NCBI GenBank assembly: GCA_026261815.1
Contig: JAMPIT010000258.1
Span: 13,569,501 to 13,633,500 of the forward strand
DNA length: 64,000 nucleotides
Direction of reading: 5' to 3'
From: Monarcha castaneiventris obscurior
Lineage: Eukaryota > Chordata > Aves > Passeriformes > Monarchidae
Shown here: positions 12,416 to 26,199 of the stretch, in pieces
Numbering within the stretch: the first letter of the stretch is position 1
Layout of the letters: each line of letters opens with the position of its first letter
Program-made: the position numbers and the translations under genes
Notes under the pieces: generated by a model
Told to the model about the DNA's origin: nothing
Databases searched by the model: none
The model's input: only the letters and a program-made list of their open reading frames with translations

Positions 12416-15400
12416 AACAAATTTAAATGCACTCCATACACATTCCCTGGAAACAACTTGCATTTAATCTGCAGTGTTTAAAAGCATCTGATTTTTTCTT
12501 TCTAAATTAGCCATAAACATTCAAATGTTATTCTGCTCAAGAGTCCCTTATTATTGCTGGGGCAAACTAATACAGCGTCCAGTCTTCGTGCTGCTGAATA
12601 CCAGCAAGGGGTGCTCCATGGGAGCACACCCAAATTAGATTACTGGTGTTCAAACTGTGCCTCTTCAAGGCCTGCAACACAGATCCCAGGTAATCTGCAA
12701 GTCTGAGCAGGGCAAGCCTGGCTTTGGCCGAGTCTCACTGGCTCTGGATGCAGTCTGCACTGCCACACTTCTCTCCAGGGAACAGTGAAAAATGCTGAAC
12801 GAACATACTGGTGCTAAGAGGGCATCAATGCTTCTTTTCGAGATGAAGAAAAGGAGCTGACGTGATTCCCAGTGACAACCAGAAAGTGTGAGAGAGGGAA
12901 AAAGGTGAGAAAGAGAGGGAGATCAGAGACACTGCTTTGGCTTGCTCTCTCACTTAAGAATGAAGGGAGAGTAGGATGTCTCCATGGCAACTAGCAAAAA
13001 GCATGGAAAAGCACAGAGCAACAATGATTATAATAAGATTAGAAGAGGTCATACAGATCGTCAAATAGTCCCCCAAAATCTCAAGCAATCATATAAAAAT
13101 AGCTGCTTAGTCTGGAAGTGCTCCATGGAACAAGAGCTCCACATCCACACACATCATAAACTTCTTCATGACTTATGACTTATTTCTGTAGGTAAAAATA
13201 AAATAAAATGAAAGATATTACACTCTGAAGTAAAGGAGATTCAGAGGACAGGTATCCTATATCCTTGTGACAGGAAGGAATTTACTGGATCTAGAGGGTG
13301 ATTTTAGGACAATCATCTCACCTCCTGCTGTTGAGCAAGGCTGGCACAACAAACTCCACACATCTGACCTGAACAGTCTGATCTCCAGGAGAATTACCTC
13401 ATGATACCAAAATTAGGAACCATGTTAACCCTCAGGATGTAAGCAAAATGCATCAGTGAGATTTCTAACACCAAGGGGAACAACACGTCACCCCTTCTGC
13501 AAGAATCCTGTCTCTGACACTCCATCAGTGTGGGCTGATACAGAACATACACATTTCTTAAAGGGGTATCTGTGAGAACGAAAACAGGCAATGGGACCCC
13601 CACACACCAGGCTTTAGTGCAACACTCAATTCATTTCCAGAAAGTGGCCAGACATCACAATGGTGAGTAAAATATAATGCTTCAAAGAGAAAGAATAATT
13701 TATTTCTCTCACTAGTTGGTAGATGAAACTTTTTCAGAAGACAGAGAAGGAATACATTCACATGCTCCACCATTAGGCCAGAGCACAGGAGATAAATCTA
13801 GATGCTACTGGCTAGACAGACTAAAATAAAGACACTCAGTCTGAAACTGAATGATGCTCCACACCTTTAGAAATATGCTGAGTCTTGTCATTTGCCTCTG
13901 ATATTGGAAGGAAACAAGTGAGGGAGACGAGAGTGTTTGTACTCTAATTCACTTACACTTGTTAGACACCAGTGACTTTTAATTTTCAAATACAGTCTCA
14001 TGGCTATATATTGTTTTCAATACCACACTGATTTAAAATCAGACAGCGCACGGTGTTAGTCTCCACCAAACTGACACTGACCTGAGCTGCAGCTCAGGGT
14101 GAAAATCTGTAACTGATGCCTGTATGCTCCATGTGACTGGGAATAGGAAATAAATACACTTTTTTTAATCTATATTCCTATCCATCACACCTTCATAGGA
14201 AGGATATTTCATGTTTCAGAGCTGTATGTTTCATGAGATCCTGAAGAATTACAGTGCCTAAATAAATAAAGAGAAAAGTCAAGTATATTATATATGCATT
14301 TGTAGAATAGGTTTTGAATTGGCTTTCTTACATTGCATGATGATTTGTGCTGCATTTTGTTGCTGTTGCAACACTTTTTTCAATAGTAGGCTACGTCTAA
14401 TTGGGCAATTTGCATACCCTTTCTGCCTGTCACGTTGTTACCTGTGACACTTCCTTCAGGAGTGACTTGAAAGTGCAAACTATACTCACACTGTAATTTC
14501 TGACTACAGGACATTGTGGAAAGGCAGCTCAGCTGAAAGCCTGAAACCAGTATGCATAAGATCCAGTTCTTCCACTCCTGTGTGAAGAGCAGCTAAACTT
14601 TATGGCTGCTTTACTCCAGAATGAGATGATCCACATGGGGAACTCAGTTTCAGCTGATTTGCCTTAACCTTCCTAAGTCCTTCTACAGACATGGACTTAA
14701 TTTGTGTTTCTCCAACTCTGCCCTTCCTTCCTCTGCAGGTAACTGTCTCAGGCTTTTCTATGTTAGCTAGTTGAATCTCCATTCCTAAAGCTGTTTTGTT
14801 TCTACTGATGCTTTCTGCAGCTGTGGCAGATTGCATTGTTTTTCCTTTCCTATCGAAGGGCAGGGGGTGATATCCAACATGTTAGCTTCTTTTCAGCATG
14901 CCTGGCAGCAAGGCATATGTGCCTCTGCCTCCCACACTATTTTCTCCATCCCCTGTATTACTGTTTGTAACAGATGTTTTCTCTGGCCTTTGCTTCTTCC
15001 TGTCTCAGCACCCCTTGATTCCACTGGGACATTTGTACCCTGTCATTTTGAAGTCTCTGACAGCTTCTTCTGCCAATACTAATGCCATTATATGTGCTAA
15101 CAAATATGTCCTACACACATACAGGCATCTGTGATACGTGTCCCAGCCACTATCATTGCACCAAAGGCTTATGACTATCCCTGGGGTAGGGCCAGGGAAG
15201 TCCAAGGGGGGCATCTTTGTCCCATTCATGCTTGGATGAGCACTGGCATTGCCCCTGAATGTTCATCTCACTAGACTTCTTAATCAATCCTACAACCTTT
15301 ATTAAGAAAGAACTTTTTTGTCTCTTTTCTCAGATTTTTTCAGTAAAAAGGAAATATTTCCAATTCCTCAGTGGCTAAGAAGTGATAAGTCCACTAATGA

Positions 15401-18400
15401 GGGGCAAAAGCAGGATGCATAGCATGCCTGGATAACAAGAGAAGGGCTATTGCCTTATCTTTCCCTTACTTTAATAATCTCTCTTTAACAGAAAAGCACA
15501 TAGTTCAATACACAGCCTTGAGCTTTAAACTTCTGCTTGTCCTACAGGGGATTTCCTGCCCTGTCGGGTGAATTCCACTTAATAATACTGAATTCCTCTA
15601 ACAGAACAATCCCTTCCTGTGGGAATTTAAAAACTTCAAGACTGTTTATTATATTTTAACTGGTGATTTTCCCTGTAGCTTCAATTGTATTTGGTTTAAT
15701 TGCATAGAAAATGTTTATTCCCTTCTTATATTTTTCTTTCACAGTCTCAGCTCACTTCTACTTTTCCCACAAAGAGAAGCAAAGTTACTTTTAGGTCGTA
15801 TTATCCAACCAATATGCACTTAAGGATGCACTTAAACCCCCCCACAGAGAGGTGTTATTTGCAAAATGTATTACCTTTTCTTTTCTTCAAACACTGTGTG
15901 TAATCTCTCCCTTGCTGAAGTCTCTCTGGTGTGACATAGGTAAATTTCACAATAACAAAGCAAGTTCAAACACCACCTCACTGTACATTATATACCCTCT
16001 GGGAGACTTTACCTCATATGTGGTTATTTTGGACTCTTCACAAAAAAAGCACCACAGCTCTACAGAAATAAATATGTGCACCAGTTAAATAATATTTTGC
16101 TTATACCTAGAATAAGAAATCCAGAGGTATTTTAATATTAAATTATTATTTCCATGCAGCCTAAGCAGCAGAACACGGTTAGTAAACCTGTGGCTTGCTA
16201 GTTGTGCACAATTTACAAGCAGTTCACACAGTCCTAGCCCATACCTCAGGTAACCAGCAGCAGATCACAGGAGCTGCTGGAAAATGCAACCTCCCAGGAT
16301 GGGGAAGAAACATAACCACAAAGAGGAAGTGCTGAATTCAGTGCACCTAATTCACCCCAGGGCCTCAGTGGACACCTAGCACAGCTCCTGACACAGCCAT
16401 CACCATCTCCAGCTGCCAGACCCCAAAATGTCCAGTTTTATGTGCCATATGTTTTCCAGCTGTTGATTGTGAGACACTTCCAGCTGATGGCTCATGCAAG
16501 GAGGGAGTGCAGGTACCTCGAACACAAAGGTACTCTCACTACTGTACAGATTATGGCAACAGAAGCAGGGCAGGTATAAATCCCCATTGTCCTCGATAGT
16601 GCTTGGTTAGAGGAGGAGACCAGAGCAGAAGGGAGCGTGCAAGAGGCAAGACAGGGGTGGGAATGGCATGGCTGAAGGAGACACACTGGTGTATCCTCTG
16701 TATTGGACTAGTCCTCAGGGCTGAGAAAGTTTATGTTAGGACAAAGCAAGTCCCCATAAGCAGATCCTACCGCGAGACTTTCTGGATCTACTCTTATCTC
16801 TTTTTAAATTAATTTTGCAAATATTTTGCCTCCATAAAGAAATGTTAGCTCAAGGAAAATATTTACATAACATAAAATAGTGTATTGCAAACATTAATTA
16901 GTGTTGTAGTGCAAAGTGAAAAAGGCCCTCATTCTCTTTTCCATTCCACACGTAGAAACCTGAATTAACTGAATTGAGTTAGAGAAATTTCTTTGGCAGT
17001 GGTAATATTAAAGAGAAGGATTCAACCATATATGATCTACATATCTCTAGAAATATCTATGATAAAAACAAGTGTGTGACAATATTAGTTTTTTACTTAT
17101 GCTGCACCTAATGTTAGTTTTCTATTTAAAATACATTTAGATAATTAAAAAATCTATCAAGTAATAAACATGTAGGCTATCTGATGAAACATATTTGAAT
17201 TTCTACTTAAGCATTTTAATTTTTATTTGAGGTATCAATCAAAGCCAAAGATCTGAAAATCCATGTACTTCAAAAGAGACTACTTTCTGATACTGATTCT
17301 GTAGCCTGGGACCATCTTTGAGGTATGTGATTCAGTTCTCTGATGATATCTCTTAAAATGCTGTTTGTAGCCAAACATTTGCACAATACACATCATGAAA
17401 TGGATTTTCTGTTTGCTTAAATGCATTTTTATACCCTGGCAGTTTGTTAAAAAGAAAAGAAAATCAAAAGTAACCTTACTAGATTTGATAACCAAATCAC
17501 AGCAATCTTATAAAACAGGTTAACACATATATTGTTATAGTACATTTTTTCTTTTAATCTCAGTGGTAGTACAGAAATAATATGGGCCACCTTGTTGTTA
17601 TATAACATTACCATTTTAAAAGGGAGATGTGCTTGGTGATATAGTAGTTTTACCATCTGTAACCTCTTTGATTCTAATGAAAGCAATAATTTTAATTAAA
17701 TGCTACAGGTAATAGCATAGTATAACAGCTCAAATTGAAGAAATAATTTCCAACATATGGCATAAGCTTTTGTATTTGGTCCAGACCAACAAAAAAAAAG
17801 AAGTGTTTTATTTAATATTTGAGGTTGTAAGACATTTTTATTACCATGTAAAGTTTCAGAAATATTTCTGAACTATAGAAACCAGTTTCAAGTTAACAAC
17901 TGAGGTTCTGGATCCACTTCAAGGCTAGCAAAAATAAAATAATACTTGAAGTTTAGATCTCTCTGAAGGCTGTGAAAAACCCTTTGATTTTTTCACTTTG
18001 AAAATAGTTCACTTACAAATTTTAACTACAATACAGATAACCATCTGATGGCTGCTCAGTGGATCTCATGAAATAAAATCAGCTTCAGCCTACAACATTT
18101 AGGTAGTACTCAGGAGCAACATTTGTTAGCAGAAAAACCACAACACTTTTTATCAGTTATGGAAGTATTCATCTTGATCTGAATGGCTCAGGTTTTGGAA
18201 GAATTTCCTTTCCACATTAGTCATGCCTACATGCTTTCCAAATTATTAGCAGTCTAGACTATGCAAACTCAGCTTTGCCTTATTTGCATATCCACCTCCA
18301 GATATTTTAAGATTGCTCCCTTAGTAACTGTATCTTGATGGAAAATGCAGACTTCCTACTTGCAGACCAAATAAGAAAACAACAGAGCAGTTGACATCTG

Positions 18401-21233
18401 CCTGCATGATATCATATAGATTACAGAAAAAAATAAATATCCTTGGCAATGAAAATAACATGAGAAACAATAATATTTTATATTCAAAAATATTATTGCA
18501 ATGTTTTTAGCTATCGTAAACACAAACACTCTAAGTTTGTGTTGAACTGTTTGCATTCATGATTGAGCCTTTTGCAACCATAAAGGCTGGAAAAAGTTTG
18601 AGGACAGACAAAGCAAGCAAAGGGAAACAACTACACAATTTTCCATTTCCAACCGCTGCTAACTTGGTTATTTCACATTCTAGAGTTAAAGCTTGATTTA
18701 CTGTTCCCAAGTTTCAGCTAATTTCTCCATTATCAAATCTGGTGTGATACTGAATGAGTAAGTGAAGGATTCTCTGAGCCTGACACATCTGACAGATGAC
18801 ATAGTTAATAAGTCTGTTCTCCCATCACAGTCCAGCCTCAGTTCTTTGGAGACTGCATTCACTCCAAGTGATCCTGAGTTTAAGAGTCTAGATTTCTAGA
18901 TTTAGATTTCTAGAAAAAGTCATATAAGAGAAGGGAGCAGAGTAAACTCAACAAGAGTTACTTTTCATGCTGAAGATACACTCATGCATCAGCATGAAAG
19001 AAGAGACAGACAAGAGAAGCTGGCAGTAACACCAACTTGTTTTCAAAAATATATTTTTATCTTTGCCTCTGCAGGAGAAACCTTTTCATCATTCATGTGT
19101 TAAGCTTCATTTAGAGCCTAGATGATTGTGTCCATGTACACTTGCAAATAAAATATTATTTATGGGCTGATCTAACAAATATTTACTACTGAACATATGG
19201 GTGAATGTTCAGCTGGTGTAAATCAGCAGAACCACCAATCTCATTTACATTAGCTGAGGTTACAACATGTTATGTTTATTACATTAGGGACCCATTCATA
19301 TGGATAGGATTTACCCTGGTAACCATCTATAGGTTGTTTAATCCAATCTACATATTGATGATGATGGCAGAATCCCTTCCCTACTTATGCCTTATGCAAC
19401 GCAGAGCTTTAAACCATTGCTTAATGAATATTTTGTTATATGTCATACACAAATTAAAGACCAGTGTTGTGTTCTGGTATTTTCATAGAAACCAACTGAA
19501 AATACAATAAAAATACAATATTAGTTTGCAAACCCTTATTATAATTATGCAGTCATATGAAGTACTCAGCAATGCACACCCCAGGCCAAAAAGGTGTGAG
19601 CCATAGCATAACCCTGAGTACTTCCTGCAAAGGGCAGTAATCCTTTGGCTGCTGTTCAGGACACTCAACACCTCAGATGATTTACTCAGCAAGCCTCAGT
19701 GTGGAATCAACAACTTGTCAAAATATTATACCAAAATCACATGGGTTTCTGGAGCAGGAGAGACTGGAAGTACTTTTTCGTTACAGACCCTCTTTATTGA
19801 AAGAGGGAAGTGTTGGTGTGAAGAGCTTCTACTATAACATTCACAGTGATCCATCACTATATGTAAATTAGGTTTACATCATTATTAAAAAAACCCCAAA
19901 CAAACCCACAGGGAATCAGTACTTTAATTTGCCTTTTGGCTCTGGATGAAGCACAAAGGTAAACCTAAAAATTACTAATGCAATTTGGAACAGATGTTAT
20001 GCAACATATCAGAAATTTCATATCTTTTTGTCACTTCTTGTTATAGAACCACAAATAGCAATATATTTATTGTTAGATTTGCCTACCCACTAGACAAAGA
20101 GTTTATTACATAGCAGGATAACTGGAGGTAAAACTGAGTTTTCTCCTCTCCACTCCAGCCTGTTTTTTCCCATTTTCTCTCAATTACCATATTTTCCATA
20201 TTGCTTCCTGCAGCATTTATGGCTTACATTTTGAACCAAGGATCAAATACTTAAAAAACATATTTCCCTCCAGGTTTTAAACTTCTTTACTCATTATTTC
20301 TTTTTCCAGACAATTATTCAAAGCTGTTGCTCAAGTAAGTAGTAATAAAAGGTAACAGACAACTGACCTCTGTGTTTCTGGAAAAGTAATTAGTGAAATT
20401 CTCTAGAGACCCAGAGACATGGGTGATATATTACCACCTGTAAGTGGTTTAGAAAGGCATATTTTACAACACCCACACAGTTATAATCAACTTACATATT
20501 TTAATGTAGAGGCATTACAACCAAGTTAGACAGAAACGTAGTTTTTAAGCAACCTATTTCAGTTTCCCTGGACTGATACTATCTCCTCTAAAACATCTAT
20601 CATTATAGACCTGATGTCACAAAGACAGCTGATGGTGTAGGCAGACATAATCAACTAAAGTTTTCAACACTCCTTAGCTCATCCAACGACCAATAACCCT
20701 CTCCCTGTTAGGATTTTGCAATAGAAGAAACAATGTAAACTAGACACACTCATTTTTCACCTTCTCCTTTGGGGATTTTTGCTTGTCATCATCACTGCAT
20801 GCATTTACCTCTTTAAAAGTGAGACCTAGAAGCTGTCTTCAAAAAAAAAATATTTCAGGTAAAATGTTGAAAAGTGTGACTGCCAGCCAGTGATTTCAAC
20901 TAAGACATCTTATTTCCTTTTTTTAAGACTAGAACTAAATCTTAAGTATCCTTGAAAACACATTCTTTTAAATATTTATGCATTTCTAATAATGGCAAGG
21001 ATTTCAGATTTGTCTATTTTCCCCTTTATAAGGAAAATATGAGTTCAACTCAGTGTTCTCATTTTTACACACTTGAAGTGCTAGACATAGCAGTGCTACA
21101 TATGAATTCTAGTGAAAACATTCCAAAAGACTACAAAAACCAAATACCAGAAGAAAAGAAATCTACGACACAATACTTTTGCCTAATCAAATTATTTAGT
21201 TGGTCATCTGAAAAAAAAAGTAAAAAAAGTATG
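12416..21233. other. Unassigned non-coding sequence
   Basis: I found no gene, no tRNA-like fold and no recognised element. Landmarks are a 7-bp inverted repeat around ATG (12611-12627), an RFX-like 14-mer at 14359-14372, and short TCTAGATTT repeats at about 18888-18915. Open frames are under 105 codons, lack recognisable domains and lie on both strands. Confidence 0.55.
14359..14372. promoter_or_regulatory. RFX (X-box)-like palindrome
   Basis: GTTGCTGTTGCAAC has perfect GTTGC/GCAAC arms around a 4-bp centre, close to the RFX consensus GTTGCCATGGCAAC. It is a single site with no promoter or exon visible nearby, so a regulatory role is only possible. Confidence 0.25.
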
Positions 21234-21335
21234 TGTTGGTTTTGACTGGAATAGAATCAATTTTCTTCACAGTAGCTAGTATAGGACTGTGTTTGGATTT
21301 GTGATGAAAACAGTGTTGATAATTCAGGGATGTTT
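21234..21335 (+). mobile_element. 5' end of an avian ERV LTR (fragment)
   Basis: The stretch starts with TGTTGGTTTTGACTGGAATA and continues through AGTAGCTAGTATAGGACTGT and GAAAACAGTGTTGATAA. I recognise this as the beginning of an LTR family common in bird genomes, from memory of the family and not from a search. It begins at a canonical TG. Similarity stops at about 21335, so the rest of the LTR is gone. It is unlike the LTRs at 38036 and 47575, so it is a separate retroviral family. No viral coding sequence is attached. Confidence 0.65.
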
Positions 21336-22440
21336 GCATGAATGCACTTCTTTATAGGTACATCTTTTATATTGTTCCTGTCAGTCTCCACAGGGAAAAA
21401 GAAGAGTGGTTGCATTCTCACTCCCTCAGCGTATTCCAAGAATGACTGAAAATTAGGAGCTGCAATTGCCAAACCTTTCTAGTTTCCTGTACCTGTTGCT
21501 AGACAGGTGCATTAACAGGAACATGATGATACAACCTTCACAGTATTGCTCACTTCCTAATTTAAGGGCTAGACAGTGTAAAAGGGGAGAAGGAGATGCT
21601 TGGCACATGTCAAGTCCAAATTTCATCCAGCATGTTGTTCTGCTCTCACAGATACACTCAGTGTACTTTTCTAGTGATATACTTCAACAGAACAACTTTT
21701 ATGAACTTTTGTCTTTATTTTAATCAGAATTGGAGCAAGGAATGCAAGAAAATAAGCACCAGCAATTCAAAGTTCAGTTCCAGAGAAGTAAAAATCAATT
21801 TCTGATTGCATGAACATAGGACAAAGCTTGAAAATAGGTCTTGATTAATAATGTTCATGTTATGAATAGATTTACCAGAAGGAGGAATGCAAATCAAAGA
21901 TTCCATATTGATTTCTAGTAGAAGCCTTCATGACTAGAATCCAGAATCTGTGAGAGCTACCAATTTTCTGGCATTAATAATATGAAGACTTCTCTCGATG
22001 TATATCTTTCTACCCCTAACTGATCATTTTTAATTTTTTTTCAATTGAGAACCAAACATGAAATTTCCAGAAGCACTAAAGCAAGGGAGATTTCTTCATA
22101 CTGGTGAGAATGTCTGTTTGACACAAGTTTGAAGTGACATAAGCCAATTTCTGATTCAAAAGGCTTTATAACAAACACAGTACAGTTGACCTATTATATT
22201 TGTTAGAATGCCATGTTAAAACAGCTATAGAGGCTTGGGATTGGGGATGACTAGAGCCTTACCACAGGAAACTAAGGCATCTCTCAGGCAAAGGAGCCTT
22301 CACTTATTTATGTTTGTCTACCTTGACATATGTAGACAAAAGCTAGAACTGGACTGTAAAAACAGAAGTCAAAACCAGACCAGGTATCAGTGAAGTCAAG
22401 CTGTTTTAATCATGAAGTTAAGCTGGTTAAATCAATGACA
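21336..22440. other. Unassigned AT-rich non-coding sequence
   Basis: No gene, no continuation of the upstream LTR and no other recognised repeat. Short chance frames only. Confidence 0.55.
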
Positions 22441-22590
22441 TTTTGTTTGGTTTTGTATTATTGTTTTGTTTGGTTGAGCAGTTTTTATTTGTTTCTTTTA
22501 AGTGTTTTTTGGTTTTTTGTCTTGGTTTGTGATGGTGTGGGTTTTTTGTGGTGTTGAGGGTTTTTTGCTTGTGGTTTTGAGGTTTTTTAA
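22441..22590 (+). repeat. G/T-rich strand-asymmetric tract
   Basis: Only four C occur in these 150 bases of the + strand; nearly everything is T or G in clusters such as TTTTGTTTGG, GGGTTTTTTG and GAGGGTTTTTTG. It has no fixed unit, so it is low-complexity rather than a true tandem repeat. It lies 120 bp from a CR1 3' end. Confidence 0.8.
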
Positions 22591-22710
22591 TATAGGGTGC
22601 TTGCAATTAAAATTGACTGCCATCTTTATAGTGATATAGCCTGGTGTGGACTAAAGACCCTCAATAGGACTGCATGCATCAGATGTTTCATCTTCTGATT
22701 TAGTTGCCTT

Positions 22711-22850
22711 ATAGAATCATAGAAATCATCAAGGTTGGAAGAGACCATCAAGATCATCAACCCAGCACAGCCACTGTAACCCCTAAACCACCAAACTGTC
22801 ACCCAGTGCTAGATACAGATACCTCTTGAACTCCACCACCTAACCCAATT
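22711..22850 (-). mobile_element. CR1 LINE 3' end, minus strand
   Basis: The + strand shows ATAGAATCATAGAAATCATC, then AAGGTTGGAAGAGACCATCA, then a CTCTTGAACTCCACCACCTA-like segment. These are the reverse complement of the CR1 3' terminus (ATTCTATGATTCTAT, TTCCAACC) and the adjacent end of ORF2. The element's own 3' end lies at 22711. Only about 140 bp remain, typical of heavy 5' truncation. It differs from the copies at 7999 and 40418 and so belongs to another CR1 subfamily. Confidence 0.9.
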
Positions 22851-25800
22851 CATGTTAAAATACAACAGAAAAAAAAAAGGTGGGGGGGGGAGGATATCTA
22901 TGGATCTTGATATATTTTCAAAGAATAATGAAATTAATTTATCACTGAGAAATGTAATTTATAGAAAGATACAATGACCTGATAAGAGCATACAGCAACT
23001 CTGTAGGCGACCCGAAAATAAAATCCAGGTCTTTCAGTTCTTAGAGCACAGATGACTGTACATTTTAAGCAGCAGCAGCATAGCCCAGAACCCAGCAAAG
23101 GATAAAAGATTCAAGTTAGTTAAGCTTTCACAGTAGAAATTTGATGATTCTGCAAGCATGTAATTACAAAGGCACCTACTTTGAACCCTGTCTCTGTGCA
23201 TCAATGTCTCTTCATCTGCTTTGTATGCTTTCTAACCTTTCACATCTATAACACCAATACTCAAAAGTTAGTGTTCAATGACACAGCTGAAAGTTTAAAA
23301 CACACCTTACATAAGCACATGAATTTCCCATCCTGGGCTGATGCTCTCACAAGAATTTTATGCAAGGCCAGGTTGGAAAACTTATTATGTAAGATAATCT
23401 CCTGCCAAGTGAGCATGCATCATCCATGCTGCTGTAGGAAGCAGAGCACAAATACATGTATGGAGATATTTTTCACCTCACAAATATTACCATGTAAAAA
23501 TAACTATTTTCTACCTGTGAAAACTTCTCTGAGTTCTCTTTATAAGCCCAAAGTGAGAAGAAAAAATGTTTTGCTTTTTCACAAAACTAAAAAATAGGAT
23601 TTCCCTGTATAGCTGAGAAAACATTTCTCTTCAGCTGTCACACTGCTCAACTGAATGACTATAAGCCAAATTATTCAGTTGGATTGTACATAACTCTTGC
23701 TCATTTTAAATAAGTGTCATCTAGGAGTAGAATTTGACCTAGTTTTTTTCTCAAGAATATGCACAGAGGAAAGAAACAGGAAGAAGTGATGAGATCAATT
23801 CACATCTGATTCAAATTTCTGTGGAGCCACTAAATCCAGAACACAGTCTCACAAACAAACAGTTTCTTGACAATCTCCAGTGAAACAAGCTATCAGAAAT
23901 GCCAAATATTGTTAGCTAATTCTGGAACTGTGACAGAGTTTTGCTTTGGTTCTGTATCTCATGAATTTATCATGACTGTATATTATTGGCCTAAATAGAC
24001 TTCCTCCATAATTTTGCCAAACACTACTAGAAGAAACTGTATCTTACAGTTATTCAAATCAATACACATATTCAAAGAACTGAGCATAAAACTGAGTTAA
24101 CTGAGCATGTCTTTTGACTCTGGCCGAAGAGTCAAAATTTGGAGGTCTTGTTTTACCAGAGACAGCACAACAGACCACTTCATTCACAGGTTTTCTTAAA
24201 CAACTGCATTGAGCCATGTGGTATAAAAGAGATATGCAGTCACTGACATAGAATAATCTTCTCCATTCACACACACAGTTCTGGGGCTAGCACAAAGTCT
24301 GAGCAGAGTTTATAGCACTCTTTGATCTTCTAGAGCAAACTACTGCTTGCTCTATCACAGCAGCAGTTTGGTTGATACCATTCTTTTCATTTCACCCATT
24401 CTGATCTGATATGCCCTGAAGAAAAAGTAGAAATGTACCCATCCATGCAGCAGTCAACTGCTGTGGAGAGGCTTCAGGATTCAGAGTTTTCATCTTATTT
24501 GACTGTATTACATTGCTCCTGAAACCTACCAGTAGAAGAGTAGAGGAAAACAGAGTAGTTAACCAACCTATGGTTTTAAAAATCCAACTTTATCCTGCAC
24601 TGCTAAAATTATGCACTGCTAAATAGATTTTGAGGCAATCCTTATCAATGTTTCTAGTAATATCTATGTTCTTACTGAACACACGTTTCCTGCTCAGTGT
24701 CTTTTCCAGAGTCATTCTTTTTTTCTTACACGTGTAGGGGAATTATTTTCACACCTTCTAACTTCTCATTGCTAATCTGTCTGAAGCTAGTTCTCAGAAA
24801 GGCTCATCAAAGACCCTACTATTTCCCTAGCTCTCTACATCCAAACTCTGGAATCTAATGCATTTAATGATGGTGTTCTGTCAAAGTTAATAGTCATAAT
24901 TGCCTAATTATCAGCTCTAGTATGATGGTAAAACCTTTTAACATTTCGCTTTTCCCCAAGGAGTGTGTATTGCAGGCTCTGGAATGCTGCCTTACCCTTC
25001 TTTTGGGAATACTTAGGCAAAGAATTCATTTTGCTCTCAGCTAAATGAACCTTATGCTCTCCCTCTGTAGCCATACTGTCTCTTTGCCTGGCTGTTTTAC
25101 ATGAAGTGTATACATCTATATTGAGATATACAGTAAATTCACCAGCATGTTCTGTTTGCCAAATTCCCATCTCAGTTACAGAGATGCAAATCACCTCGTG
25201 AGCAATTTTGTTGAGCTACCCAGAATTAGTTTAGCCGTGCAAGGTCATAATAGTTTAAATTGCCTCTGATTTAGTCCCTATACATGCTGAGGTATTCAAG
25301 GACACTTAAATTAAAGGAGTCCTGGGATAGCTGTAAACTGCACCAGAAGATACCTTCTGGTCAAAGTGACCAAGAAGGGTCACTCTGTAGGAGAACTGAA
25401 CAGAGTTCTAAGACATCTAGGCTGGATTCTCCATTGCCTTACTCGTACAAAATCACCTGCATCAAATCACAGTGAGACACACCAGGTATAAAAAATGTTG
25501 ATAAGAATAACATGCCGAGAAGGTGCTGAAAGTGTTGTGAAAAATAATAACTTTTCTTTATGGCAAATACAAACACATAAAGAGATTCAAGTTAAGGGCA
25601 TTGACTGCTCTAATAAAAAATCTAAAGTTAGAAGTGCATCCAATGAGGATTAAATGTTGTAAACCATGGCTTCTTTCCTTACAACTGAATTTTACATTTT
25701 TTTGTTTGAAATGTAGGGACATGTTTACAATAAAATCTACAAGAGGCAGCTTTAATAGGCAGAGGGAACAGGATAGCTGGAGCAGCACAGAGCCCTGCAC

Positions 25801-26199
25801 AAAGGAACTTCCTGTTTTATTGACCATCTCAAGAGCAACCTGTCCAAAGTTGTTTTGTTTCCAATGTTTTAGTAAACTCACTTCTAAAGAAGCTCAGATG
25901 CTATGAGGTTTGGGCATACTGATCATGATATTCTTCCTTCTGTGCCCTAATTGTTGATTTTATTAATAAAATAGTATTTGTCTCTTACTGGACAAGTTTC
26001 ACGTTGTGTCCCTGTACTTGCAGAGTTCTGCTTCTGTCCCTCCATCTACTTAAAGACCCCACAGCCACTTAACCAGGAAGATCTATAAGTCAACTCCCTG
26101 GGACTGGGATATCTGCACTGCACAGTTTAGAGAGTAGTCTGACTACCCACACCTCTGAAAAACTGTCAGTCCCAGAAAAGGGCTCCATAAGCAAGTGTA
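22851..26199. other. Unassigned non-coding sequence
   Basis: No gene. The longest frame (about 23181-23597, 138 codons) starts at TTG, shows no domain and has no flanking support. An A run followed by a G8 run occurs at about 22867-22891. No recognised transposon. Confidence 0.55.

Noticed and set aside
23181..23597. 138-codon frame on the + strand
   Set aside because: It opens with TTG, has no recognisable domain and lies in ordinary AT-rich sequence.
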